Source: Herbaspirillum sp. RV1423 (lineage in GTDB: Bacteria > Pseudomonadota > Gammaproteobacteria > Burkholderiales > Burkholderiaceae_D). Taken from it: 64,000 bases of DNA. Made by a program: the position numbers and the translations under genes. The DNA lies in the NCBI RefSeq assembly GCF_000577615.1, contig NZ_CBXX010000017.1:1-64000 (forward strand). The letters run 5' to 3'. The notes beneath the pieces were generated by a model. It saw nothing but the letters and a program-made list of their open reading frames with translations. It did not search any database and was not told the DNA's origin. This document shows, in pieces, positions 41,494 to 49,545 of the stretch; the stretch's first letter is position 1, and each line of letters begins with the position of its first letter.

Positions 41494-41592
41494 CGTCTCA
41501 CGTGACTGGCGAAAAGTCCGGACCCCGTTCCGGCACAAGATGGATATCCATCGGGAAGCGTGAGATTTCATTAGCCGTGCGCCTGGGCAGCC
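41494..41592 (+). promoter_or_regulatory. ZTP (pfl) riboswitch upstream of glyA
   Basis: The leader contains the pfl-motif core: TCTCACG (41496-41502) paired with CGTGAGA (41559-41565), the conserved TGACTGGCG, a variable hairpin ending in ATGGATATCCAT, GGGAAGCG, and the 3' pseudoknot strand CGCCTGGGCA (41580-41589). This class senses ZMP/ZTP (AICAR phosphates) that build up when 10-formyl-THF is short, and turns on folate one-carbon genes such as glyA. Whether control is at transcription or translation is not clear, because no compact terminator is evident. Confidence 0.88.
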
Positions 41593-41752
41593 CTGAATGG
41601 AACGTAGATTGAGGCTGCCTGCAATTCCCTATTTATCATCGGCCCTCATCGATTTGGAAGTCACTTCAAGTCGGCATTGCCTATTGTGCTTATTATCTTT
41701 GGGCGGCACCGGCTGATGTGCTTCAGGCGCACCCTTATCCATTGGAGAAATC

Positions 41753-43000
41753 ATGTTTGCAAAGAATCACACTATCGCGAATGTCGACCCCGAACTGTGG
41801 TCCATCATCCAGAAGGAAAACGTCCGTCAGCAGGAGCATATTGAACTGATCGCTTCTGAAAATTACACTTCGCCTGCCGTTATGGAAGCGCAAGGTACGC
41901 AACTGACCAACAAATACGCCGAAGGCTATCCTGGCAAGCGTTACTACGGCGGTTGCGAGTTCGTCGACATGGCCGAACAACTGGCAATCGATCGCCTGAA
42001 GCAGTTGTTCGGCGCCGAAGCCGCCAACGTGCAGCCGAACTCGGGTTCGCAAGCCAATCAAGGCGTGTTCTTCGCCATGCTGAAACCCGGCGACACCATC
42101 ATGGGAATGTCGCTCGCCGAAGGCGGTCACCTGACGCACGGCATGGCGTTGAACATGTCCGGCAAGTGGTTCAATGTCGTCTCCTACGGTCTGAACGACA
42201 AGGAAGAAATCGACTACGAAGCCATGGAGCGTCTGGCGCGCGAAAAGAAGCCCAAGCTGATCATCGCCGGCGCTTCCGCCTACGCACTGCGCATCGACTT
42301 CGAACGTTTTGCAAAGATCGCCAAGGAAATCGGCGCCTACTTCATGGTCGACATGGCGCACTACGCCGGCCTGATCGCCGCAGGCGTTTATCCTAACCCC
42401 GTGCCGCACGCCGACTTCGTCACATCGACCACGCACAAATCGCTGCGCGGTCCGCGCGGCGGCGTGATCCTGATGAAGGCCGAGCATGAGAAGGCCATCA
42501 ACTCCGCAATCTTCCCGGGCATCCAGGGCGGTCCGCTGATGCACGTCATTGCCGGCAAGGCCGTGGCGTTCAAGGAAGCGCTGTCGCCGGAATTCAAGGT
42601 CTATCAGGAACAAGTCGTCAAGAATGCCGACGCACTGGCCAAGACCCTGATCGAGCGCGGCCTGCGTATCGTATCGGGCCGCACCGAATCGCATGTGATG
42701 CTGGTCGACCTGCGCGCCAAGAAGATCACCGGCAAGGAAGCCGAAGCTATCCTCGGCGCCGCGCACATGACCTGCAACAAGAATGCCATCCCGAACGATC
42801 CCGAGAAGCCATTCGTGACTTCCGGTATCCGTCTGGGTAGCCCGGCGATGACCACGCGCGGCTTCAAGGAAGCGGAAGCCATCAAGGTCGGTAACCTGAT
42901 CGCCGACGTGCTGGACAATCCGCATGACGCGGCGACCATCGAACGCGTCAAGGGGGAAGTCAAGAAGCTGACCGACGCTTTCCCGGTTTACGCCGCGTAA
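41753..43000 (+). CDS. glyA: Serine hydroxymethyltransferase
   Basis: A 415-residue PLP enzyme that interconverts serine and glycine, loading tetrahydrofolate with a one-carbon unit. Signatures: [44 protein letters not shown] and the PLP-lysine site [14 protein letters not shown]. Length is normal for bacterial SHMT. GGAGAAATC precedes the ATG. Expression is probably raised by ZTP via the upstream riboswitch. Confidence 0.97.
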   Translation: MFAKNHTIANVDPELWSIIQKENVRQQEHIELIASENYTSPAVMEAQGTQLTNKYAEGYPGKRYYGGCEFVDMAEQLAIDRLKQLFGAEAANVQPNSGSQANQGVFFAMLKPGDTIMGMSLAEGGHLTHGMALNMSGKWFNVVSYGLNDKEEIDYEAMERLAREKKPKLIIAGASAYALRIDFERFAKIAKEIGAYFMVDMAHYAGLIAAGVYPNPVPHADFVTSTTHKSLRGPRGGVILMKAEHEKAINSAIFPGIQGGPLMHVIAGKAVAFKEALSPEFKVYQEQVVKNADALAKTLIERGLRIVSGRTESHVMLVDLRAKKITGKEAEAILGAAHMTCNKNAIPNDPEKPFVTSGIRLGSPAMTTRGFKEAEAIKVGNLIADVLDNPHDAATIERVKGEVKKLTDAFPVYAA

Positions 43001-43034
43001 TGCGACAAGCAGTTCAGTAAAGTAGTTGTCTCAT

Positions 43035-43066
43035 CCTGCGGCTTTCGCTGTTGCGAAGGCCGCAGG
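43035..43066 (+). terminator. Stable hairpin between glyA and nrdR
   Basis: CCTGCGGC pairs with GCCGCAGG, continued inside by TTCGC with GCGAA. There is no U tract, so it may be a weak terminator or an mRNA-processing or stabilising hairpin. Confidence 0.45.
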
Positions 43067-43119
43067 CGCAGTAAGATGGTCTCCGGTATCAACCCTGTGG
43101 TCTGCTTCTACTTGCCTCT

Positions 43120-43602
43120 ATGAAATGTCCCTTCTGCAATCATGACGACACGCCGGTGTTGGACACGCGCGTCTCGGAAGAGGGCGATGCGATTCGTCGC
43201 CGTCGTCGTTGTGCCAATTGCGACAAACGTTTTACGACGTACGAGCGCATTGAGCTGACGATGCCGGTCATCGTCAAGAAGAATGGCAGCCGCAGCGAAT
43301 TCGATTCTTCCAAATTGCGCGCCAGTCTCATGCTGGCGCTGCGCAAGCGTCCGGTGTCGGCCGAAGCCGTCGACGCCGCGATCCAGAGCATTCAGGAAAA
43401 ACTATTGTCCAGCGGCGCCCGCGAAGTGGTGTCGGGGCAGGTCGGCGAACTCGTCATGCGCGAACTCAAGCGCCTCGACAAGATCGCCTACATCCGTTTT
43501 GCATCGGTCTACAAGAGCTTCGAAGACGTCACCGAATTCCAGGACGCGATCGCCGAAGTCGGCCATGAGCGCAAGGCCGCAGCGAAAAAGCGCAACGACT
43601 GA
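43120..43602 (+). CDS. nrdR: Transcriptional repressor NrdR
   Basis: A 160-residue regulator with an N-terminal zinc ribbon (CPFC...CANC, residues 3-34) and an ATP-cone (~49-139). It senses ATP/dATP and represses ribonucleotide reductase genes at NrdR boxes. The [18 protein letters not shown] stretch is diagnostic. glyA-nrdR order is common in beta- and gammaproteobacteria. Confidence 0.97.
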   Translation: MKCPFCNHDDTPVLDTRVSEEGDAIRRRRRCANCDKRFTTYERIELTMPVIVKKNGSRSEFDSSKLRASLMLALRKRPVSAEAVDAAIQSIQEKLLSSGAREVVSGQVGELVMRELKRLDKIAYIRFASVYKSFEDVTEFQDAIAEVGHERKAAAKKRND

Positions 43603-43682
43603 ATACGGGTCCGGTTGCCTTGTCTGCGGCTTCTGTGGCGCCCTATTCTCTTCACGGCATTGCTCAATCATAATCAGCAAGG

Positions 43683-43717
43683 CATAAAAAAAGCGACTGT
43701 ATTTCTACAGTCGCTTT
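43683..43717 (-). terminator. Terminator of the 6S RNA transcript
   Basis: AAAGCGACTGTA (43690-43701) pairs with TACAGTCGCTTT (43706-43717) around TTTC; on the minus strand it is followed by a run of eight T. The orientation shows that it ends a leftward transcript, not nrdR. Confidence 0.88.
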
Positions 43718-43725
43718 AGTGTTCA

Positions 43726-43897
43726 GTCCCGCCTGTGCCGCTATACCGGCATCCCGAACCAAACGGTTCAAGGTGGCTACGGTTAGTTCAATTTCGGGTT
43801 CATCGGACTAGCGACGCTCACGCCCATCAAACAAATTCCCGCAACCTATGCTCATAAATGGTTCAAGGAATATATGGTATTCGCGAACACGGCAGGA
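43726..43897 (-). ncRNA. ssrS: 6S RNA
   Basis: A leftward RNA of about 170 nt lying directly downstream of zapA, the conserved ssrS location. The 3' arm contains CACCTTGAACC...GGTTC, as in E. coli 6S RNA, and the ends pair (GTCTC with GGGAC, TGCCG with CGGCA) to form the closing stem around an open-complex-like bubble. It has its own promoter and terminator. 6S RNA sequesters sigma-70 RNA polymerase in stationary phase. Exact ends are estimated. Confidence 0.8.
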
Positions 43898-43903
43898 GAC
43901 TTA

Positions 43904-43931
43904 AGTCTACTCTATTCGCCATCCTTGTCAA
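43904..43931 (-). promoter_or_regulatory. Promoter of 6S RNA
   Basis: On the minus strand TTGACA (43931-43926), 16 nt, TAGACT (43909-43904), placing the start near 43897, next to the predicted closing stem. Confidence 0.65.
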
Positions 43932-44083
43932 AGCCTTTGCGTAAAAATTCGAAGGTATTTTCGCTCAGGACGCGAAGTGGATTTTCATGCGCCCGACCGA
44001 TGACGATAGCGCGCTGCGAATGAGTTTCCCGCAGACCAATTTTTGAAAACGGCAGAGCTGGGAAAAGTGGTGCAGGAGCAGAC

Positions 44084-44395
44084 TTAAAACAATTTCTCTT
44101 GCGGCGCCAGCGCTTCATCCAGAACGGTATGCATGGCAGCAATGCTTTGCTTCCATTCTGCTACCGTCAGTCCCGCAAACGGACCGTCGCCCGGCTGCGT
44201 CGACAACAGCTCGGCCGCAATGCCGAGCGCCGCCATTACGGCGATGCGATCGTTGCCCTTGATCTTGCCTGCGTCGCGGATCGCGCACATTTTTTCATCA
44301 AGATAAGCGACGGCTTGCCGCAGCGTGGCTTCTTCGTCTTCCTTGCATACCAGCGTGTAGGAATGGCCCATGATGGAAACGTTAAGCTGCATCAC
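44084..44395 (-). CDS. zapA: Cell division protein ZapA
   Basis: A 103-residue protein with the ZapA fold: N-terminal beta-hairpin (LNVSIMGHSYTLVCKEDEEATLRQAVAYLDEKM) and a C-terminal coiled coil. ZapA bundles FtsZ filaments at mid-cell. Its start overlaps the stop of the upstream coiled-coil gene by 4 nt, so the two are translationally coupled. 6S RNA lies downstream. Confidence 0.92.
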   Translation of the reverse strand: MMQLNVSIMGHSYTLVCKEDEEATLRQAVAYLDEKMCAIRDAGKIKGNDRIAVMAALGIAAELLSTQPGDGPFAGLTVAEWKQSIAAMHTVLDEALAPQEKLF

Positions 44396-44616
44396 GCGGT
44401 CTCCTCTTCATTGAGCGCCGGTGTTGCCGTCGGCAGTTTTTCCAGCAAGGCGGCCACACGTTGATGGGCTTCCTCCATGCGTCGCGACAAATCCGCGTTC
44501 TCGTTGGTCAGCGCGGAGACGTTAAGACGCAGGTCGGCGTTTTCGCGGCGCAATGACTGAGTCAGGGCGGCAAGTTGCGCGACTTTCTCTGAGAGTTGGT
44601 GGAATTCGGAGCTCAT
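44392..44616 (-). CDS. Small coiled-coil protein coupled to zapA (ZapB-like)
   Basis: A 74-residue protein that is one long heptad-repeat coiled coil (FHQLSEKVAQLAALTQSLRR, then ENADLRLNVSALTNENADLS) with a short acidic tail. ZapB of E. coli is also a small coiled coil that binds ZapA, and the 4-nt overlap with zapA supports a similar role. Low-complexity sequence makes homology uncertain. The nearest GAGG is only 2 nt from the ATG, so initiation may be weak. Confidence 0.75.
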   Translation of the reverse strand: MSSEFHQLSEKVAQLAALTQSLRRENADLRLNVSALTNENADLSRRMEEAHQRVAALLEKLPTATPALNEEETA

Positions 44617-44779
44617 GGCCTCAGGTGTAGTGCAAAAGATGTGCGCCATTATATTCTGTTGGCGACGTCCGGCACGACAAATAGCGAATCGGTTGCAGAC
44701 GGTTACAGAATTGACGCTAGATTGTCGCAAAGACTGCTGTGCGTCTATTGCCAGAAAATCAATTTCTTTGCGGGAGAAT

Positions 44780-45754
44780 TCAGCCGTCGCGATGTCGTTC
44801 CTGTCGGTCGGCAATATCGTTCCACAAATGCATGGCGACGTAAGCCCGCCAGGGACGCCATGCTTCCGCCCGGATCCGTTGTTGCGCCGGTTTGAGCAAG
44901 GCGGGGTTGCGTTCGGTGATGGTTTGCATGAGCACCAGATCGGTCGCAGGCCATGCGTCCGGATCGCGCCAGGCACGCATGGCGACATACTCGACGGTCC
45001 ATGGCCCAATCCCGGGCAGTGCAATCAACGCTTTGCGCAAAGCCGCGACATCAGCGTCGGGAGCATCGACCGGGACTTCGCCCGCAGCAACCGCCCTGGC
45101 GAATCCTTGCAGAGAGGCGATGCGTTTTCCCGGCATGCCGATAGCCGTGAGATCTGCCGAAGCTAACGCATATGGCGATGGAAACCGCCACGAGGTCGCT
45201 TCATGCGCGTGACCTTCCATATGTTCCCCGGCGCGTTGCACCAGGCGTCCGACGACGGTGGTCGCGGCCTTCACGCTGACCTGTTGGCCGACGATGGTGC
45301 GCACGACCAGTTCGAAAGCCGACCACGCGCCGGGCACCCGCAAGCCGGGCGCATTCCTGACCAGCGGCGCCAGCCACGGATCGGCGGACAGATGTGCGCG
45401 TATCGCCTCCGGTTCGGCATGCAAGTCGAACATCCTGCGTAAAGGTGCAATCAACGCGTCGGCATGGCGACTCACATCGCCGGCGAATACGGCAACCAGG
45501 CAATCGTTCTTCGGATGACGCGAGATGGCCAGCGTTCCGCAGTCGCCGTTCCAATCGATCGCGCGCAGGTAGGTGCCGTTTTCGACTGCTTCCACGCCTG
45601 CGGTAGCGCGTCCGTCGAAGAAGCGCAGCAAGCGTGCCCAGTCGAATGGCGGCTGGAACGGAAGTTCTCTGGTCGCGGTGAGAGCGTGTGTTTTCACTTG
45701 CATGTCCATGCGCTGGGCGGAGGCATCAAAAGCTCGATCATATATCGCTTCCAT
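44780..45754 (-). CDS. alkA: DNA-3-methyladenine glycosylase II (AlkA type)
   Basis: A 324-residue base-excision glycosylase. The AlkA N-terminal domain (PFQPPFDWARLLRFFDGRATAGVE) is followed by the HhH-GPD core with hairpin LIALPGIGPWTVEYVAMRAW and the catalytic-Asp strand WPATDLVLM. It removes 3-methyladenine and other alkylated bases. No Ada methyltransferase domain is fused. The start is uncertain: ATG 45754 lacks a well-placed ribosome site, and ATG 45703 would give 307 residues. Divergent from ogt, 91 bp apart. Confidence 0.88.
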   Translation of the reverse strand: MEAIYDRAFDASAQRMDMQVKTHALTATRELPFQPPFDWARLLRFFDGRATAGVEAVENGTYLRAIDWNGDCGTLAISRHPKNDCLVAVFAGDVSRHADALIAPLRRMFDLHAEPEAIRAHLSADPWLAPLVRNAPGLRVPGAWSAFELVVRTIVGQQVSVKAATTVVGRLVQRAGEHMEGHAHEATSWRFPSPYALASADLTAIGMPGKRIASLQGFARAVAAGEVPVDAPDADVAALRKALIALPGIGPWTVEYVAMRAWRDPDAWPATDLVLMQTITERNPALLKPAQQRIRAEAWRPWRAYVAMHLWNDIADRQERHRDG

Positions 45755-45845
45755 CGCTGTAAAATCGACTCCATTCAAGAATCGGTTTGCCGATCCTGCA
45801 ACGCCAGCGGGTTGCAAGCAGGTTCTCGCAATGAAAGGACGGTAA

Positions 45846-46418
45846 ATGGAATATCTCTGCAAAGTGATCGATTCGCCTACGGGTAAGCTGACGATGGTTG
45901 CAAGGAATTCGAAACTGGTCGCCATTCTGTGGGAAAAGGAGCGGCCCAATCGGGTGCGGCTCGGGCCGATGACGGAAGATGCGAACCACCCTGTCCTCGT
46001 CGAAACGGCGAAGCAACTGGCGGATTACTTCGCCGGCAAACGTAGGAGTTTCGATGTACTCATGGAGTTTTCCGGCACCGATTTTCAGAAGAAAGTCTGG
46101 TCGGCGTTGCTGACCATTCCTTTCGGCGAAACGCGCACCTACGGCGATATCGCCCGGCAAATCGGCAATGAAAAAGCGATCCGCGCCGTCGGTGCCGCCA
46201 ACGGTAGAAACCCGATCTCGATCATTGCGCCTTGTCATCGCGTCATCGGCGCCACGGGCGAACTGACCGGCTTCGCTGGCGGCTTGCATGCGAAAAAGTT
46301 GCTGCTGGCGCTGGAAGGCCATGACGTCGGCGCCAATGGACAGACAGTCGCAAGCATCGCTCTGCGCAGCACAGCGACGCGTAGTCCGGGAGACATGCGC
46401 CAGGCCCCCTTATTTTGA
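45846..46418 (+). CDS. ogt: Methylated-DNA-protein-cysteine methyltransferase
   Basis: A 190-residue O6-alkylguanine-DNA alkyltransferase. Motifs are the Arg-finger region TRTYGDIARQIGNEKAIRAVGAANGRNP and the acceptor IAPCHRVIG with the suicidal Cys, then LTGFAGGLHAKKLLLALE. It transfers methyl groups from O6-methylguanine to itself. About 25 extra residues after the core have no known role. Lies head to head with alkA, forming a compact alkylation-repair locus. Confidence 0.93.
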   Translation: MEYLCKVIDSPTGKLTMVARNSKLVAILWEKERPNRVRLGPMTEDANHPVLVETAKQLADYFAGKRRSFDVLMEFSGTDFQKKVWSALLTIPFGETRTYGDIARQIGNEKAIRAVGAANGRNPISIIAPCHRVIGATGELTGFAGGLHAKKLLLALEGHDVGANGQTVASIALRSTATRSPGDMRQAPLF

Positions 46419-47030
46419 GATCGCTGTTTTGTGCCCCGGCGACATGCTCAAGGCCGTCGTCGGTCCATTTCGCCCAATGTGATGATCGTCATCTGGGTGC
46501 GATGGCAATTGCATTGCAGATGCAAGCCGGTGTGCTCGTTTCTGCGGGCCACATCCTGGATCGCCGTGACTCTTCCATGCTCAAGCATGGTCACCGGCAG
46601 CGCCATTCGTTCAACAAAACACGTCAGAACGAAGATGGCCCGAGAGTCATGAAAGAAGAATTTCTTCTGTCTTCAAATTGAATTATTTCCGTATTTTGTG
46701 ATACATTTCCGTGTGGAAATAAATGGTGATGGTCGCAGCCACCCGGAATTCCGGGTGCCAAGGTTATCGGCATTCATAAGCTATAAATACAGAGGCCATG
46801 TTTCTGGAACGGTGCATCAATGAAAGAACAATGGCCCCGTATCAGTCGAACACGCGACCGAACCATGCAAATGGCCGGAAGGCAGATGCAAAAGACTGCC
46901 CGATGGATAGTCTCAAGCCGTTGAGCAACCGGCTCTGAAATGCAGTTGTTCCCCCGCGCAGATCCAATTTTAATCGTTACAACATGTTGCTCGGCAGTCC
47001 TGCGCGTTTTGCGCCCAGAGGAATTATTCG
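46419..47030. other. Intergenic region with an 18-bp palindrome; no gene supported
   Basis: No ORF here has a ribosome site plus a recognisable protein. The notable element is the perfect palindrome CACCCGGAATTCCGGGTG at about 46740-46757, followed by TGCCAAGG. It resembles a structured RNA element but does not fit the c-di-GMP-I consensus. The promoter of the gene at 47031 should lie in this gap. Confidence 0.4.
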
Positions 47031-48155
47031 ATGAGTAAGCGTATAAGCATAACGGACATACAACTCGGAGAGCCATTGGCTTGGGATGTATACGATTCCG
47101 CCGACAATTTATTGTTGCGTAAAGGATTCGTGATCCAGAACGAGTTGCAGATAGAAGCGCTCGTCAGGCGAGGATTGTATGTCGCTGCAGACTTTTCCTT
47201 GCGCTCGAACCATACACCGATGGTCGAGGCGCCGTCGGCGCTGCGATTGATCAATGACGCCAACAGGCGACTAGCCCGCCTGCTCTATAACGTCCACAAC
47301 GAAACTGATCTTGAAACCAAGATTGCGGATATCGTTGCGATGATCACGCGTGCGGTCGACGTCAACGAAAACGTCGCGTTGGCCACCATTCTGCTCAATC
47401 GCTCGGCGGGCATCTATTCAGTACGGCACTGCATCGACAGCGCCATCGTCTGCCTGCTGATCATTCGCGAAATGGCAATACCGAAGCAGGAGGTGGCCAA
47501 TATCCTGGCGGCAGCCGTCACCATGAACGTCGGCATGTTGCGCCATCAGGAACAATTGCAATCGCGGGCCAGCCATTTGACCGAAGAAGACAGGACCATC
47601 ATCAGAAACCATCCGCAAATAGGGATGCGTTTGTTGAAGCAGGCGGGCGTGAAAAATGAGACTTGGCTGAGGCATGTCCTGATGCACCATGAATGCGAGG
47701 ATGGAAACGGTTATCCATTCGGCATCCTGGGCGCCGATATCCCGGTGGGGACCAAGATCATTTCGATTGCGGATCGCTATTGCGCGAAAATTTCTCCTCG
47801 CGCTTACCGCAAGGCCTTGTTTCCGAACGCCGCGCTGCGCAAGGTTCTGCTGGAAGAAAAACAAACCATAGATCAATCGCTGGCAACGCCGGTCATGCGG
47901 GCGCTGGGTATCTATCCGCCGGGCACGTTTGTGAAACTGATCAACGGAGAGACGGGCATCGTGACAAGAAAGGGCCAATCGACCACGACGCCCATCGTCC
48001 ATTCATTGATCGGGCCGCGCAATGCAGCGCTGGCGTTTCCCATCCAGCGAGACACTTCATTGCCGCTTTATGCCGTGCGGGATCTGGTCTGCGAGTCAAA
48101 AGCAGCGATCAATATTTCCATGCAACAACTCTGGGGTGAGGAGGCCAGCCTGTGA
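47031..48155 (+). CDS. Degenerate HD-GYP domain protein
   Basis: A 374-residue soluble protein. An N-terminal accessory domain (~1-65, IQLGEPLAWDVYDS...IEALVRRGLYVAAD) precedes an HD-GYP-like domain (~95-290). HHECEDGNGYP, HPQIGMRLLKQAG and IISIADRYCAKIS are kept, but the HD metal pair is replaced (AAVTMNVGML instead of LLHDIGK). Catalysis is therefore unlikely or altered, while c-di-GMP binding via the GYP side is possible. The ~85 C-terminal residues form a beta-rich region. AGAGGAATT precedes the ATG. Confidence 0.82.
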   Translation: MSKRISITDIQLGEPLAWDVYDSADNLLLRKGFVIQNELQIEALVRRGLYVAADFSLRSNHTPMVEAPSALRLINDANRRLARLLYNVHNETDLETKIADIVAMITRAVDVNENVALATILLNRSAGIYSVRHCIDSAIVCLLIIREMAIPKQEVANILAAAVTMNVGMLRHQEQLQSRASHLTEEDRTIIRNHPQIGMRLLKQAGVKNETWLRHVLMHHECEDGNGYPFGILGADIPVGTKIISIADRYCAKISPRAYRKALFPNAALRKVLLEEKQTIDQSLATPVMRALGIYPPGTFVKLINGETGIVTRKGQSTTTPIVHSLIGPRNAALAFPIQRDTSLPLYAVRDLVCESKAAINISMQQLWGEEASL

Positions 48156-48293
48156 ATTTGATCATCGTCCCAGGATCGTTTGCAGCGGTTCATCGTCTAT
48201 AGCCAGGACCCAAAAGAAATAAAAATGAGGAATTTCCTTAACGACAAAAATGTTACAAATAGTGCAATATATGGTTTTCACTCGGGGAAAACC

Positions 48294-48503
48294 ATGGACG
48301 ACGCGACAATATTTGCCAGGGAAATTTCCTATGTCAGCGCGACGATTGCCGAATTCGAACGATTGCTTGCGACGGAACTGCCGTTGGCGGAACGTGAGCG
48401 CATTGAGCAATCACTTAAAAATCTCTACGCAACCCGGGAAGAGTTGCGCGACGGTCTTGAGCAGTTATTGAGCATCAGGACGCGCCGCTCGGAGAAGGAA
48501 TAG
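48294..48503 (+). CDS. Small helical hypothetical protein
   Basis: A 69-residue hydrophilic protein, predicted as two charged helices (FAREISYVSATIAEFERLL, LAERERIEQSLKNLYATREEL). CGGGGA lies 6 nt before ATG 48294, which makes this start better than the longer alternatives at 48225 or 48180. No family is recognised. It lies 138 bp after the HD-GYP-like gene on the same strand. Confidence 0.55.
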   Translation: MDDATIFAREISYVSATIAEFERLLATELPLAERERIEQSLKNLYATREELRDGLEQLLSIRTRRSEKE

Positions 48504-48661
48504 GGCGGTAGATTTGAGCGGCGCCGCCCGTTCAAAACCGGACGCGGCGTCGATCTCTTGGTTCCATGCCAATACAAGGGCCACTCACAACGGTGTAATG
48601 CCGTTCCGTTAAGTTTCAAAAGCTTGTCAGCCCATCACAACTGTCGTATTGACGAAAGTCA

Positions 48662-48720
48662 GGGCCCAGTGTCGTGTCGGACGTCGTCACGACACTGGGC
48701 CCCAGCGTGCGCTGGGGCGA
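48662..48720 (+). repeat. Copy 2 of the dispersed repeat, with a 15-bp inverted repeat
   Basis: GGGCCCAGTGTCGTG (48662-48676) and CACGACACTGGGCCC (48688-48702) form a perfect 15-bp inverted repeat with an 11-nt loop, directly followed by the CCAGCGTGCGCTGG palindrome (48702-48715) seen also at 189-202. The downstream stretch to about 48800 has the look of the same repeat family (GGATGACC, GAGGATGACGGTCATCGTC). The rest of 48504-48888 holds no credible gene. Confidence 0.7.
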
Positions 48721-48888
48721 CGGCTGGAAAAACAGGCTTAACCGAACGGCATTACCCTCACGGGATGACCCTTGTGTTGGCGAGGATGACGGTCATCGTC
48801 ATTTCCAGTGTTTCGCAAATAGCCGGTCCGGCAATGGCGCCAAGGCATCTGAAATTCAGTCGATGGCGCTTTGCGCAAAATGAAGATG

Positions 48889-49545
48889 TCATGGTTTTGT
48901 CGGCGGCAGTCCGGTTAGCCATGCGACCACCTCGCTCGACAAATTGTCGCCGGCCACGCCGAAGGCAATGACGACTTGGGAGATCTGCGTGCCGGTCGCT
49001 CGTTGGACGGCCTCGAAGCTGCGCGCGGCGACGATGCGTCGTGTGGTGCTGTCGATCAGTTGCGCATCGAAGACGATATGCACGACAGGCAAGTCATTGT
49101 CGTATTCGCTTTGAAATGCGCGCAAGGTTCCGCCAAGCTCCTGATCCACTCGCACATTACTGTCGTCGCTGCTCAGATAACGGATATGGCCGTCGGCGGC
49201 AAAGGCCTGCAGCAGCCGGTTGCGCAACAGGACAGGTGCGGGATCGCTCCAGCGCACCGCGCCGTAAGATTGCACCAGATTTGCTTTCGGCAAGACCAGA
49301 ATGCGGTCGCTGTCGATCACCCGGCTGCTTTGCGGCGTGACCACACGTAGCGAACGCATGCTGCCGGTTGCTGCGCCGCTGTTGCCGGTCGTGGCGGGTA
49401 ACTGATACACCGCCAATGGCTCGGCATTGGGCAAAATGGAACACCCGCTAGCCATCGCCAGTGCCATCATGGACGCCAATGCGACAAGACGTCGGCGCGT
49501 GAACAGGCTCGCCATGGCAGGCGAAAGAAGAAGGCTGTGACTCAT
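48889..49545 (-). CDS. ABC-type transport auxiliary lipoprotein (PqiC/YmbA-like)
   Basis: A 218-residue lipoprotein with signal peptide (RRRLVALASMMALAMA) and lipobox ASGC (Cys ~35), then an ABC-trans-aux fold (YQLPATTG, LRVVTPQSSRVIDSDRILVLPKANLVQSYGAVRWSDPAPVLLRNRLLQAF). Such lipoproteins form the outer-membrane end of MCE transport systems such as Pqi. The gene overlaps the MCE gene stop by 4 nt. An inner ATG at 49515 would give a tidier signal peptide. Confidence 0.88.
   Translation of the reverse strand: MSHSLLLSPAMASLFTRRRLVALASMMALAMASGCSILPNAEPLAVYQLPATTGNSGAATGSMRSLRVVTPQSSRVIDSDRILVLPKANLVQSYGAVRWSDPAPVLLRNRLLQAFAADGHIRYLSSDDSNVRVDQELGGTLRAFQSEYDNDLPVVHIVFDAQLIDSTTRRIVAARSFEAVQRATGTQISQVVIAFGVAGDNLSSEVVAWLTGLPPTKP

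Noticed and set aside
43912-44142. 76-codon leftward ORF between zapA and 6S RNA
   Set aside because: It overlaps the zapA 3' end and the 6S promoter, has a biased low-quality composition and no recognisable domain.
46503-46518. Second sigma-54-like site (TGGCAA-N5-TTGCA)
   Set aside because: GG-GC spacing fits, but no gene starts within 500 bp downstream, no activator site is evident, and one such match by chance in 64 kb is plausible.
46730-46800. c-di-GMP riboswitch before the HD-GYP-like gene
   Set aside because: The palindrome is suggestive, but the conserved aptamer core sequences are missing.
46774-47076. 100-codon leftward ORF before the HD-GYP-like gene
   Set aside because: It runs into the start of the 47031 gene on the opposite strand, lacks a ribosome site and resembles no protein.
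48558-48971. 137-codon rightward ORF through the repeat patch
   Set aside because: Most of its sequence is translated repeat (inverted repeat plus palindrome), and it overlaps the lipoprotein gene end.
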